NCBI RefSeq assembly: GCF_030247185.1
Contig: NC_080570.1
Coordinates: 118,014,689-118,078,688 of the forward strand
Length of the DNA stretch: 64,000 nt
Origin: Malaya genurostris
Lineage: Eukaryota; Arthropoda; Insecta; Diptera; Culicidae
Reading direction: 5' to 3'
How positions within the stretch are numbered: the stretch's first letter is position 1; every line of letters begins with the position of its first letter. Below the pieces are notes generated by a model. That model was not told where the DNA came from. It did not search any database and was given only the letters and a program-made list of their open reading frames with translations. This document shows positions 44,262-54,359 of the stretch, one piece after another. The position numbers and the translations under genes were made by a program.

Positions 44262-45494
44262 CAGAGATGCCAGATATTTTCATAGAAAATCTGTATTGCT
44301 TAGTACAAAAAATCTGTATTAATCTGTATTCACTAATAAAATGAAATTCTTACAACAAAATGATGCTAAAAGATGTTATTCCAACTGAAGAATCCAACCA
44401 ACACTTTTGCGATGGTGATAATTTTCAGATTTTGCTTGAGATTCGAACAAAATGCAGGGTTTTTATTATTTTTTCTTATGAATCGAATACTAAGATACAA
44501 AAACGTGCGAAAATTTGATAAAAAAAATCGATCATTAATGATTCAGTAACTTTCCGAGGTATGTTTGATTGATATTTACGAAGAAATCGCAAGATGAAAT
44601 ACCAAATTCGAAGAAGTGAAGTTGGGTACTGTTTTCATATCTGGGATATTCTTTGTTTTTTCGGGTTGGATTTTGAGATTAATTGATAAATTGTGATCAA
44701 ATGTTTTATGACTAGTCTATTTACTCATGTTGTATCATCTGAATCAAATCTGTATGTGAACTGAAAATTTCAAATTTCATCCTAGATTGTCAAGAGTATA
44801 GGACAATTTGAAATCATATGTTTGATGACAACACGTGAATAATCGTTTTGCTTACCCATATTTGTAAGGTTTTGCCATCTGCATTCTTTCAAACTCAAGT
44901 AAATTGAAAAAATCGTCAAAAATTTTTCTAAATACATGGGATATGTCAAAACAATCACCATAACGCTATCTCGTGGTGACCACGCTGATTGGATTGTTCA
45001 ATAGATTATGGTTGTAGGATGGTAGATTTTCATAGTTTTTTTAAATTTTTCATCCACAACAATTGAATTGTAATTCCATATATTCATTCATATATCTAGT
45101 TTGAAATTGTTGACTTCATAATTTGACATGGAATTTTAACACAAAATATGCAACGTCAAGTCGGGTCATACAACTCTCAGTTTGACAGTAAAGTTTCATG
45201 ATGCCATCACTTCCTTGAATATCAGTTCAAATCAGTTCAAATTGGTTTCAAATTATAAAATAAATGGATTTCACAACAGATTTACATATTAATTTGTGAT
45301 TTGTCCGTTGATTGATAGACTTTTATCTCGTCACAAGAATCAAATACCTTTTTTTCTTTCTTACTTTTTGTGAGATCTGTATAAATCTGTATTAAATTGA
45401 GGAAATCTGTATAAAATCTGTACTCTGTATTAAATCTGTATGAGCATGCAAAAATGTGTATAATACAGATAAATCTGTATAAACGGCATCTCTG
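44262..45494. mobile_element. hAT-like MITE, long copy
   Basis: A 1233-bp element with ends cagagatgccagatatttt and acggcatctctg, flanked by the perfect 8-bp duplication atctagtt (44254-44261, 45495-45502). It shares both ends with the 351-bp copy at 223-573 and has about 880 bp of extra AT-rich interior. No frame with a transposase motif was found, so it is non-autonomous. The 8-bp duplication supports the hAT superfamily. Confidence 0.85.
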
Positions 45495-45510
45495 ATCTAG
45501 TTTACCATAT

Positions 45511-45891
45511 TGAGGTTTCTATGCCTGGTAAAAAATGAACGGCGGCCCTACTGAAAAATGGGTGGCCTACACGTTTCCTGATGAAAACAAAACAATATGT
45601 AAAAGCGATTCACACGCAGCATCAAGCGACTATCGCCTGAATGGAACGATTACAGAACAACAACATTAATTGTAAGCAATTCATATGAAAGGACACTACG
45701 TCAAGTTCAAGGAAAATTTTAACGTCGGATACGTGAGCAATATTCGGCTAAAAAAATTAATAAAAATAATCTGGACGTCGACAGAAGTTGATCGATCGTC
45801 TGAATCGTGTTTAATGCATGCGTTTCCCGATGAAAACAAATCAATCTCATTTGCATTCGTGGTTGTAAGTGAGCTGCCAGAGAGCCTAATA
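45511..45891 (+). repeat. Family R repeat, copy 1
   Basis: A 381-bp repeat beginning tgaggtttctatgcctggta and ending gccagagagcctaata. It is about 90% identical and in the same orientation as 51513-51893. A short inverted piece is at 15475-15592. Frames are broken and no protein family is recognised. Ends are not inverted repeats. Confidence 0.65.
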
Positions 45892-45973
45892 CGTTGCTTA
45901 CACGCTTTAAACAAACTAGCTATTTTTAGGTACCTTTCACCCAATAACGGGGTTGTTTGCAGGAAATTAAGTA

Positions 45974-46914
45974 CAGGGTTCGGCACTCGAAGTGTAACCA
46001 ATTAAAAAGGCCATAAATTCAGTTTGGAAAATTACTTTTACTTAATTCAAAGTACAAAATGTGTAAAAATAATACAAAATTCAGAATCAATTCACTTTTG
46101 CTCGATATGACCACCTTTTGCCTTGACTATGGCCTTGAGACGGTCAAAAAACGAATCGCAAGTTGCCGAATGTGACTTGCAAGTATTTAGGCCCACTCGC
46201 GGACAATAACTTTTTTCAGCGCCTCGAGACTGGTGTATCTTTTAGTTCGGACTTTGCTCTCCAAAATGGCCCAAAGAGAATAATCCATTGGATTCGCATC
46301 TAGTGAATTCGAGAGCCATTGTGTGGACGTGATGAAGTTCGGAACGTTGTTTTTCAGCCATTCTTGGTTTACTCGAGCTTTGTGAGACGGTGTCGAGTCC
46401 TACTGAAACGTCCATGGTCTGCCACCGAAATGTTTGTCTGTCCACGGCTTCAAAGCAACCTCCAGAATACTTTCCCGATAATATGTCGCATTTACCTTGA
46501 CGCCAGGCTCGATGAAAACGATTGGAGAGCGCCCATCTGCGGTTACAGCGGCCCAAACCATTATCTGTTGCGGGTGCTGCCTCCTGGTGGCCAATCGATG
46601 ACTCAAATTCTCGTATGAACGGTCGGTCAAGTAAACCCTATCGTTTTGAGAGTTTACGAATTGCTCAATTGGAAAAATTTTCTCGTCAGAAAATACAATG
46701 TTCGGAAATTGACCGCTTTCGGCCAAACGAAGCAACTCCTTCGCTCTCTCAAGTCAAGATTTTTTTTTCGCGTTCACTTTTGGCAAAATGCTTTCTTGCG
46801 CTTGTAAACAATACAACTCCGAACTGTCATTTAGCAAATTTCTAGAGAGCTGATGCCCGTGCGTCAACTGCGCGAGCGGTCTGAAGTTTGTTACACTTCG
46901 AGTGCCGGACCCTG
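45974..46914 (-). mobile_element. maT (DD37D) transposon, internally deleted
   Basis: A 941-bp element flanked by TA (45972-45973, 46915-46916) with near-perfect inverted ends cagggttcggcactcgaagt and the inverse cttcgagtgccggaccctg (one mismatch). The transposase remnant is on the minus strand. Full-length relatives are about 1.3 kb, so the 5' part of the gene is gone. The right TA directly precedes the mariner remnant at 46917. Confidence 0.85.
46092..46735 (-). pseudogene. maT-type DD37D transposase remnant
   Basis: Catalytic domain of a mariner-like transposase. The minus strand from 46735 reads MLRLAESGQFPNIVFSDEKI with the first Asp, then QIMVWAAVTADGRSPIVFIE. At about 46400 (GGRPWTFQ) the frame is lost and resumes as a QDSTPSH-type segment with the second Asp. 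NPMDYSLWAILESKV follows with the third, 37 residues later. The C-terminus ends at a TGA at 46092-46094 after GGHIEQK. The DNA-binding N-terminus is absent. At least one frame break. The 37-residue D-D spacing is the signature of the maT group. Confidence 0.8.
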
Positions 46915-46916
46915 TA

Positions 46917-47654
46917 ACAGATCGGCTGAAAAGTTCGTATCGTTTCTATGAGAGGGCGCCACTAGAATTAAATCCATACCACTTTCAGTTAGTACCGACC
47001 TTCAAAAGATACGTGTATAAATTTGACAGCTGTCTGATTATTAGTTTGTGAGATATTGCATTTTGAGTGAAGCTACTTTTGTTATTGTGAAAAAAATGGA
47101 AAAAAAGGAATTTCGTGTGTTGATGAAACACTACTTTTTGATGAAAAAAAGTGCCGCCGATACCAAAAAATGGCTAGATGAGTGTTATCCAGACTCTGCA
47201 CCGGGCGAAGCAACAATTCGTAAGTGGTTTGCAAAATTTCGTACTGGCCATATGAGCACCGAAGACGATGAACGCAGTGGACGTCCAAAAGAGACTGTTA
47301 CCGATCAAAACGTGAAAAAAATCCACAAAATGATTTTCAATGACCGTAAAGTGAAGTTGATCGAGATAGCTGATATCAAAGGTATCAGCTATTTGATATA
47401 GATATCAAAGGAACGTGTTGGACATATTATTCACGAATATTTGGATATGAGAAAGCTTTGTGCAAAATGGGTGCCGCGTGAGCTCACAATCGATCAAAAA
47501 CAACAACGAAAAACCATGCTGAAATTGAACGAATTGGGCTTCGAATTGCTCCCTCATCCACCGTATTCTCCAGATTTGGCCCCCAGTGACTTTTTACTGT
47601 TCTCAGACCTCAAGAGAATGCTCGCTGGTGAAAAATTTAGAAGCAATGAAGATA
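46917..47654 (+). mobile_element. mariner remnant, internally deleted
   Basis: Starts acagatcggctgaaaagttc, a mariner-type terminus, immediately after the TA shared with the maT element. It ends where a 111-bp MITE inserted near the end of the gene (47655). The right terminus was not identified. The coding part is described separately. Confidence 0.75.
47096..47651 (+). pseudogene. mariner transposase, internally deleted
   Basis: The N-terminus MEKKEFRVLMKHYFLMKKS (ATG at 47096) begins the paired helix-turn-helix domain, which includes TIRKWFAKFRTGH and DDERSGRPKE. A small rearrangement at 47375-47410 introduces a stop (ISYLI, TAG). Downstream the frame resumes with RKLCAKWVPRELT, the mariner linker motif. 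It then jumps to KLNELGFELLPHPPYSPDLA and SDFLLFSDLKRMLAGEKF, the region of the third catalytic Asp. About half the protein, including the first two Asp residues, is deleted. Intact relatives are about 345 residues. Such genes resemble the transposase half of SETMAR. Confidence 0.85.
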
Positions 47655-47765
47655 GTAACAGGCCGACGAATACTTCTTTGGGAGCCAAACGTCGAATTCG
47701 TATGTTATAGCATAAGATTTTGACGGTTCGTTTAGCTCCCTAAGACGTATTCGCCAATCTGTTAC
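47655..47765. repeat. 111-bp hairpin MITE in the mariner
   Basis: Ends gtaacaggccgacgaatac and the inverse gtattcgccaatctgttac, flanked by TA (47653-47654, 47766-47767). Inner gggagccaaacg / cgtttagctccc continue the pairing, so nearly the whole unit folds. TA duplication suggests a Tc1/mariner-type mobiliser. Confidence 0.8.
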
Positions 47766-47789
47766 TATGAGAGTCTGTAGTTTCCATAT

Positions 47790-48240
47790 AGACCCATGTA
47801 AAACAGTACTCAACTACAAGTTGTTTCTTTCCAACACTTGAGTTATTTCTATTCAACTTAAGGGTAAAAAGGAGTTTGCCCAATTTTATCTTCCCGAAAT
47901 AAACTTCCGCTGTTCGGTGGTTTTGCTCTTTGTTCCGTGACAACAATCGAAAGCGCGAATGGAAGTCGACATCTGAAAAGAACTCAACCGTTGCATATTA
48001 TTTCCTGTTCGTGTAGGTTTTCCACTAACTACTTCAACAAAATCGATTGAAAGTAAGTTTTATCTATTCGATACGAGTTAAGTGGATTCCATTTACTCAA
48101 CTGTTGAGGGGGCGCTTATTCAAAATTTACCTTGTGGAAAAACGAGTAGAACTTAACCTCTTGTTGTGCTTAATCCAACAACATAGTTTTTGCTCCATGC
48201 TATCAAAAATATGATGAAAATAAGTAGAAAGTGACCAAAC
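47790..48240. repeat. Decayed D-like and other repeat fragments
   Basis: 47905-47960 shares ggtggttttgctctttg and tgacaacaat with family D. 48115-48240 (gaggggg-cgctt, aatttaccttgtgg, tttttgctccatgc) resembles parts of the repeat at 53345-54060. Both are diverged. No gene. Confidence 0.4.
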
Positions 48241-48566
48241 AATCTGTATATTTTAAATTTATGAGTACACGTTGGTTTTTTACCGTCACTGCTAACCTCA
48301 ATCGGATGAACACATTTTGACAATTCAGCGGTACTGTTTGTAAACAGACTTTTTTTTTGGTAAATAGAGTTTTAAAACATTTTTCAATGATTCGATTCGG
48401 TTCGTTTCAGAGATTTATAAAATAAAAGTGGCTAGTTGTGAAGTGTAAAGATGATTGTTTGAGATGTGTTCCTCGATTTTGTTTAATCTTGTTTGTAAAC
48501 AGTACCGCTGAACTGTCAAGGATGAATTTTTGTTCATTCGTGACATCACGATAAAAAATCTAATTA

Positions 48567-48896
48567 GGTTTTACACGAACATGACATAACCTCACAAAAT
48601 GAACAGAATGAACTTGTTTTGACGGCCACCGGTGGTTTGTTTACAGTTTAAAAGTTCAGTTCGATTTGAAAAATTGCAAGTCACCTCACACTAAGCAGAT
48701 TTATACAAATATCGCTCCTTGATGCTGAAAACGTATACAAGGCAATCTTTTTAGTTCTTTTTCACTGTGGAACATGTTTTTAACAGGCACTTTTTCGTCA
48801 TTAATTTGCAGTCACAGAACAAAACAAACCACCGGTCGCAGTCAAAGATGAACTTGATTCATCGGCAGTTCATTTGTGTCGTCATCGTGTAAAACC
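48567..48896. mobile_element. Family B MITE at the centre of foldback A
   Basis: A 330-bp element with ends ggttttacacgaac and the inverse tcgtgtaaaacc, flanked by TA or, equally well, taatta on both sides (48561-48566, 48897-48902). Inner ccaccggtggtttgttt / aaacaaaccaccggt motifs pair. A truncated relative starts at 52209. Non-coding. Confidence 0.75.
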
Positions 48897-49178
48897 TAAT
48901 TAGGTTTTTTATCGTGACGACACAAATGAACAAGTATTCATCCTTGACAGTTCAGCGGTACTGTTTACAAACAAGCTTAAACAAAAATCGAAGAGCACAT
49001 CTAAAACAATCATCTTTACAGTTTGCAACTAGTCACTTTTATTTGATAAATATCAAAAACGAACCGTATTCAATCGTGAACAACTGTTTTAAAACTTTAT
49101 TTAGGCGATACGGACCGTAAATGGTCTGATCCAATTTGTCAATGAACAAACAAAAGAAATTTCTGTTTACAAACAGTA

Positions 49179-49405
49179 GGGTAACAGAGGTATTTTGGCC
49201 CACTTTAGGATTGATTTTATTTTGGCCCATTTTGTAAAAATATCCACCAAATGTTGTAATTTCTTCGAAAAACTATTTCGCAATAGGCTATTTAATGTGA
49301 TTAGCTTCAAATGGATGCAACATGGGTTACTTAACATCGATTAAATCCATAAAGTTTGTTAGGTGGGCCAAAATATATGAAGTGGCCAAAATACCTCTGT
49401 TACCC
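49179..49405. mobile_element. MITE with GGGTAACAGAGG ends
   Basis: A 227-bp element with ends gggtaacagaggtattttgg and the inverse aaaatacctctgttaccc. It is flanked by TA (49177-49178, 49406-49407) and inserted into the acagta-ctgctg site that reads acagtaccgctg in other A arms. Tc1/mariner-type target. Non-coding. Confidence 0.85.
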
Positions 49406-49467
49406 TACTGCTGGACTGTCAAAAAGTGTTCATCCGATTGAGGTTAGCAGTGACGGTAAAAAACCTA

Positions 49468-51500
49468 ATACAAATTTGGAACGTAATGACGTAATCATTA
49501 GAAATGACATTAATTATTCTCGTGTAATCGCTTATGACTCTTCGAGCGAAAAATGAAATGTATCCATGGGCGATCTAACGTTGTGTTTCACAGATAGAGG
49601 CGTTCGTGTTCGAGGATTTCAGCTGTCATAATAAAAGGGAAAACAAATTTATCCTTGTAAAATCATTTATAACTTATTTACAATGTCATTAATTCAAGTG
49701 AAAGGTTCATTTTAGTTTAAGAAAAATCATTTTCTACCTCATTTTTCGATTTTTCGAGATTTATTTTAAACAATGATAATTTTCAGCTCCGATTTTAGCA
49801 TGCGATAAAATGTTATGTTGATTATTTTGAAATGATTATATTCGTCGCGTACATCATGAAATATTACTTGAAATACTGTACAGATGCGCAAATCTAACCG
49901 AAAGTGCGATATTATGATGAGAAATGGTTTTGTACCGCACTTTGGATTTATTCCTCCAGCGTTCAAAATAACCTCAACCGAACCGAACTAATTCCAAATC
50001 TCGATGTTGGTCAATATATTATAAATTATTACACTAAACAAAAAAAAATAGCAGCCTGTGTTAATTCAACCGTCATCCTAAGAACGGTTCAAATAATGAA
50101 ATTTAGATGGCGCGTCAGGTAAAATTAGCATTGAGTTAGATTGCCAAATTCAGTTATTTCATATTCAATATTAATTCAATTCAGTAACAGTTAAAACATC
50201 ACTTTCAGCTTGGTTGATTAAGTAATAACAAGCAAGCAGTCCAGTAAAAACTCAATGCGCCATGTCGGCCGAGCTTACGACAGAAACGAGATCGTTTACA
50301 TTAATAATAATGCTATTGTTGCCTTTCTGTCAGAATTCTGATAGAAGTGACTTTTCATAAGAAATATGCGGCGAAATTCTGTGGCAAACAAATGTTTCGA
50401 TTGAGACAAATGCCACTCAGCAGCCATTTACAAGAACAGCTGGTTCGCGTTGACATAGCATATTATTAGATATCGAATGACAAGACGCTAGATATAATCA
50501 AAGATTAAGTGAATCCTTAAGTCACCTGTACGCCAGCGCAAACGTGATAAAACGTATTAGCTTGTCACCTGTAGGTTTCAAAAAATAAATACAAGATTAC
50601 TGGTATCCAGTCTAGTTAATATTGGAAACGTCTCGCAGTCATCATAACCAAATAAACGACAACAAATGACAATTTTCCAACGAATACAGACTTCGCGGCT
50701 GCATGATTTCTGCCCTCTGTCAGTCTCGACATTCGGTCCTGACCCATTACCGACGACACTCAAAATCAAATCTTCCATCATCAAGCGAGTATGCAGTGAA
50801 GTCTTCCAGTCTGTTGCGAGAGCTGACTGCCTGAACTCGAACAGCCGGCAGTCACAAATCAGTCAATACACGCAGTCAGCATTCGAAATCAAGACGAGTT
50901 CTGCTTCTTCTTCTTCTTGCTGTTGTTGTGTCGGTTTGATAGAAGTCGATAAAAACAAACGAGGGGGTGGGGGCGAAGGGGTTCAGCTCAGTCTTCTGAT
51001 GGATGAATGAATGGTAAGCCCAATTGTGCGGAGAATGCGAGCTGAACTCAACCACGAGCACTTGGGATGTATTGAGTGTTTCGCACAGCGAACTGAGCAA
51101 CCCTGGTCATGAATTTGCCGCACGGCATCGTACCAGTGGTGACGTAATTTGACATTTATAAATCAGTCGAAATGTGAAAAGACTCGGTAGTTGGTTTTCG
51201 AAACACATAGTTCTGTTGGGACACTGGTCAACAAAATAGTTTTCTATGCGGAAGAAGCTATTCTGAATGATTTGAGGAAATTTTGACTTCTTTAAAACAT
51301 GATAGCTGATACGTCATACTCAAAACAAACCTCTATTGAAATTGCTCGCTTTCGATTGCTTAATGAATTCGATTGATAGTGGCACTATAAATGTTATTGA
51401 ATTTTCACTCTATTAGTGAAAATGCTAGTGTTGAAGACTGGTGACTTACGCCGTTTTGATACAATCAAGGTATGACTTTTTTTGCTTTGAACTAGGCTTT
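49468..51500. other. Unique DNA with a GC-richer core
   Basis: 49468-50560 is AT-rich without recognised features. 50560-51130 is GC-richer, with a CTT run (50899-50918) and a G-rich stretch at 50963-50980. Frames of 68-114 codons have no domain. 51360-51480 weakly resembles the interior of family I (gatagtggcactataaatg). Confidence 0.35.
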
Positions 51501-51512
51501 AACTAGTTCTAT

Positions 51513-51893
51513 TGAGGTTTCTATGCCCGGTGAAAAATGAACGGTGGCCCTACTGAAAAATTGGTGGCCAGCACGTTTCCTGATGAAAACAAAACAATAT
51601 GTAAAAGCGATTCACACGCAGCATCAAGCGGCTATCACCTGAATGGAACGATTACGGAACAACAACATTAATTGTAAGCAATTCATATGAAAGAACACTA
51701 CGTCAAGTTCACGGAACTTTTTAACGTCGGATACGTGAGCAATATTCGGCTAAATAAAATTAATAAACCAATCTGGACGTCGACCGAAGTTGATTGATCG
51801 TCTGAACTGTGTTTAATGCATTCGTTTCCTGATGAAAACAAACCAATCTCATTTGCATTTGTGGTTGTAAGTGAGCTGTCAGAGAGCCTAATA
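51513..51893 (+). repeat. Family R repeat, copy 2
   Basis: Collinear with 45511-45891 (tgaggtttctatgcccggtg to gtcagagagcctaata). It is the same length, with scattered substitutions and small indels. No inverted ends, no target duplication, no recognised protein. Confidence 0.65.
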
Positions 51894-52920
51894 TATCCGA
51901 TGAACTTTCATGGAAACATATTTTATGTAACAAATTTTCATTCCGGATTAAAATAAAAATCAGCACAAAACGTACATAGTCAGAGTAAAAGCAGAGCAAA
52001 TCGATTCACGTGTCAATTCTGTAGGGTTGTTTAAACCTTTGGTAATATATCTAGATAATTATTAGAAAGAAATAAGCAAGAATGATATAGTCTTGAAAAT
52101 AACACAAGGTTGTATCCATGGTAATGTACTGTTTGTATTCAAAGCGATAGTACGTTTATATTTAATCGTAGTAAGCGATTCACGAGCTAATTCGTCCTTT
52201 CTCTAGTATTAGGTTTTGCGCGAACATGACATAACCTCACAAAATTCACTGAATGAACATCATTTGACAGCTGACGGTGGTTTGGTTAAGTTTTTGGATT
52301 TTATTTAAGTTTTTGGAGACTGAATCAGGGCTATACTTGAAAAAGTCATTTGTTTGACGCGTTGTTTGAGAGCTCACATTGCCGTGATAGAGAATAATGT
52401 ACAATTCAGACAGTCCGTCTCTTTCCGTCGTCGTCACCGGAACGTCAGCTTCCGTTAAAATTAGTTTCATACTTTCTATACCGGAACGTTCACACGTTCC
52501 GTCCGTCAAGACGTTCCGTGACCGTGACGTTACGTGTGAATGTCTCCATACGAATGCATCAAACTAATTTTTACGATTACGGTGACTGGGGATGATTGTG
52601 ACGGACCGTCTGAATCGTAGCTAATTCTTCCTTTGCAGCAGAAATGGCAGGTTTGCATATTTTTCTGCAAATTTGCCGATTTTCAAAATAAGCTGCAGAC
52701 ATTTTTTCGTTGCAGACTTTTGAAAACCATGCTTTTTCTCCTGACATTCGTCAAAACTTACAGACTTTTAATATCGCCGCGGTCTTTTTAGAGTTCACAG
52801 ACGTTTTTAACCTTGACGGTTCGTTTCCGTCATTTTGCAGAAACTTCCAGCAATTGAAACAATGAATTCGTTTTTTTTAATGACAAACATCCAATTAAGG
52901 ACCAATTTTACAAAAAATAT
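51894..52920. other. AT-rich DNA with a truncated B MITE
   Basis: 52209-52280 begins ggttttgcgcgaacatgaca and matches the left end of family B (48567). The right end is missing. Inverted gacgttccg / cggaacgtc motifs lie at 52438-52530. No gene recognised. Confidence 0.4.
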
Positions 52921-52924
52921 ATTG

Positions 52925-53275
52925 CTTTACTTATGTTTCCAGCACGTACAATTGTAAAATTCGGACTAAACGCCGTTTGTCGAATATGTTGATTGACATG
53001 GTGTTGAAGTCTTTCGACATATTTTATGACAATTTCCCGACAGCGAAAGCAGAATCTGGAACGTGCTTTCTACATATAATCAACGGTAATCTGTAGTTAT
53101 CATACATACTGAATAGGTCATAGACTTCCCTTGGGCTTGATTCCATTCTTCGACTGACCACCGGAAAATTTGTCCGAAATATTTCGTCAGAAAACAACTG
53201 CGTAGTGCCAAACGAAAATGTGAAATGTAAATGACATTTTTCTAGGCGAATTTCGACAAAAGCTAACTCTTACGA
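52925..53275. repeat. Family C interior fragment
   Basis: Matches 17985-18260 over the acgtg-tttctaca, gaccaccggaaa and cgaatttcgacaaaagctaa blocks. Termini are absent. Confidence 0.5.
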
Positions 53276-53329
53276 ATGTTAGACAAGTAAAATTTGGAGA
53301 TTATTTTCATAATCATTCAAAATTCAATT

Positions 53330-54060
53330 TAATACTAATAATACGACTTATTTTACTATGGGGTGCCTTTTCGAAATTTACCCTCTGAGAGAGATAAGTT
53401 TTTGATCGTGAATATCTCTAATCTACGTTATCTACGTTAGATCAACACAATTTTTGCTCCATGCCATTGGAAATATGATCATCAATTTATGTTCATATTT
53501 ATCACAAATAATTCAATGGTTTTATTAACTTTGTGCACTTTTGACAGTGCGAAATTTGCACCCAACAAGTGCGAATAAAGCCGGCATTCGACTAATGCAC
53601 GTTCGAGAAGAATGCTCCGAACCATGTTAAATACGGTAGGGAATTTCACAATTAGGCTCTTCTGAATTCCAGAAATAAATCCCGTACAGCATTTTTTAGT
53701 TCCTGTAACTGAAATTTTATGGCCGTTAGGATCGACCATTTGTGAAAAAGCTATAAAAGAAATCACATAAGGGGTACCCTTTATAATCTATTAGGGCAAG
53801 GTTTTCAATCTGATGAATTCAAATTAGAGAATATTCGCATTTTCTCTCGAAACTTTAGACATGAATACGTCGTACTTTAATATGGGGCGCCTTTCCAAAA
53901 TTAACGTTGTGGAAGAGTGATAAGATTTTGACCGCAAATATCTCTCATAGTACTCAACGTAATCGCATAATTTTTGTTTCATGTCAATGGAGATACGATC
54001 AGCAATTTATGATTGATCTATCAATAGTGTGAGATAGTCATAAAGAACTCAAAATGAAAG
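53330..54060. repeat. Two diverged tandem copies of a repeat
   Basis: The segment starting near 53345 (ctatggggtgccttttc, gagataagttttt, gtgaatatctct) recurs near 53875 (atatggggcgcctttcc, gataagattttg, gcaaatatctct), about 530 bp downstream in the same orientation. Both continue into ttttg-tccatg-caatgg and gatca-caatttatg. A fragment resembling it lies near 48115. Non-coding. Confidence 0.5.
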
Positions 54061-54342
54061 GTTTTTAAACTTTGGGAATCATTTGATATCAAATAAAGAA
54101 ACGCGTAGCAAACTAGGTTTTCTCTTGCTCGGATGATGATTTTGAACATTTCCGCGTTTCAGAATCCAAGATTTGGTTTCAGAACTCAGGTCCAGTATCT
54201 GTATCTGTATCTGTATCATTACAATGTCCAAATTCAGTTCCAAATTTCTGTTTAAAAACTAAGACACAGAACAGGAAGTGAATATTGAGAATATGGAAAA
54301 TATCACAAGTTACTCCAATGCAAGTTTGTGATGAAAATTACT
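54060..54342. other. Short unassigned spacer
   Basis: Contains three ctgtat units at 54197-54214. No gene. Confidence 0.4.
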
Positions 54343-54359
54343 TTACCAAATATTTACTT

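Larger units (their letters stand above)
48274..49465. mobile_element. Family A foldback with two nested insertions
   Basis: Outer ends ggttttttaccgtcactgc (48274) and its inverse (ending 49465, followed by TA). The left arm runs to 48566 and the right arm from about 48899. Element B (48567-48896) sits exactly at the symmetry centre. A third TA-flanked MITE (49179-49405) sits inside the right arm. Without the inserts the element matches the 663-bp copy at 15595-16257. Confidence 0.75.
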
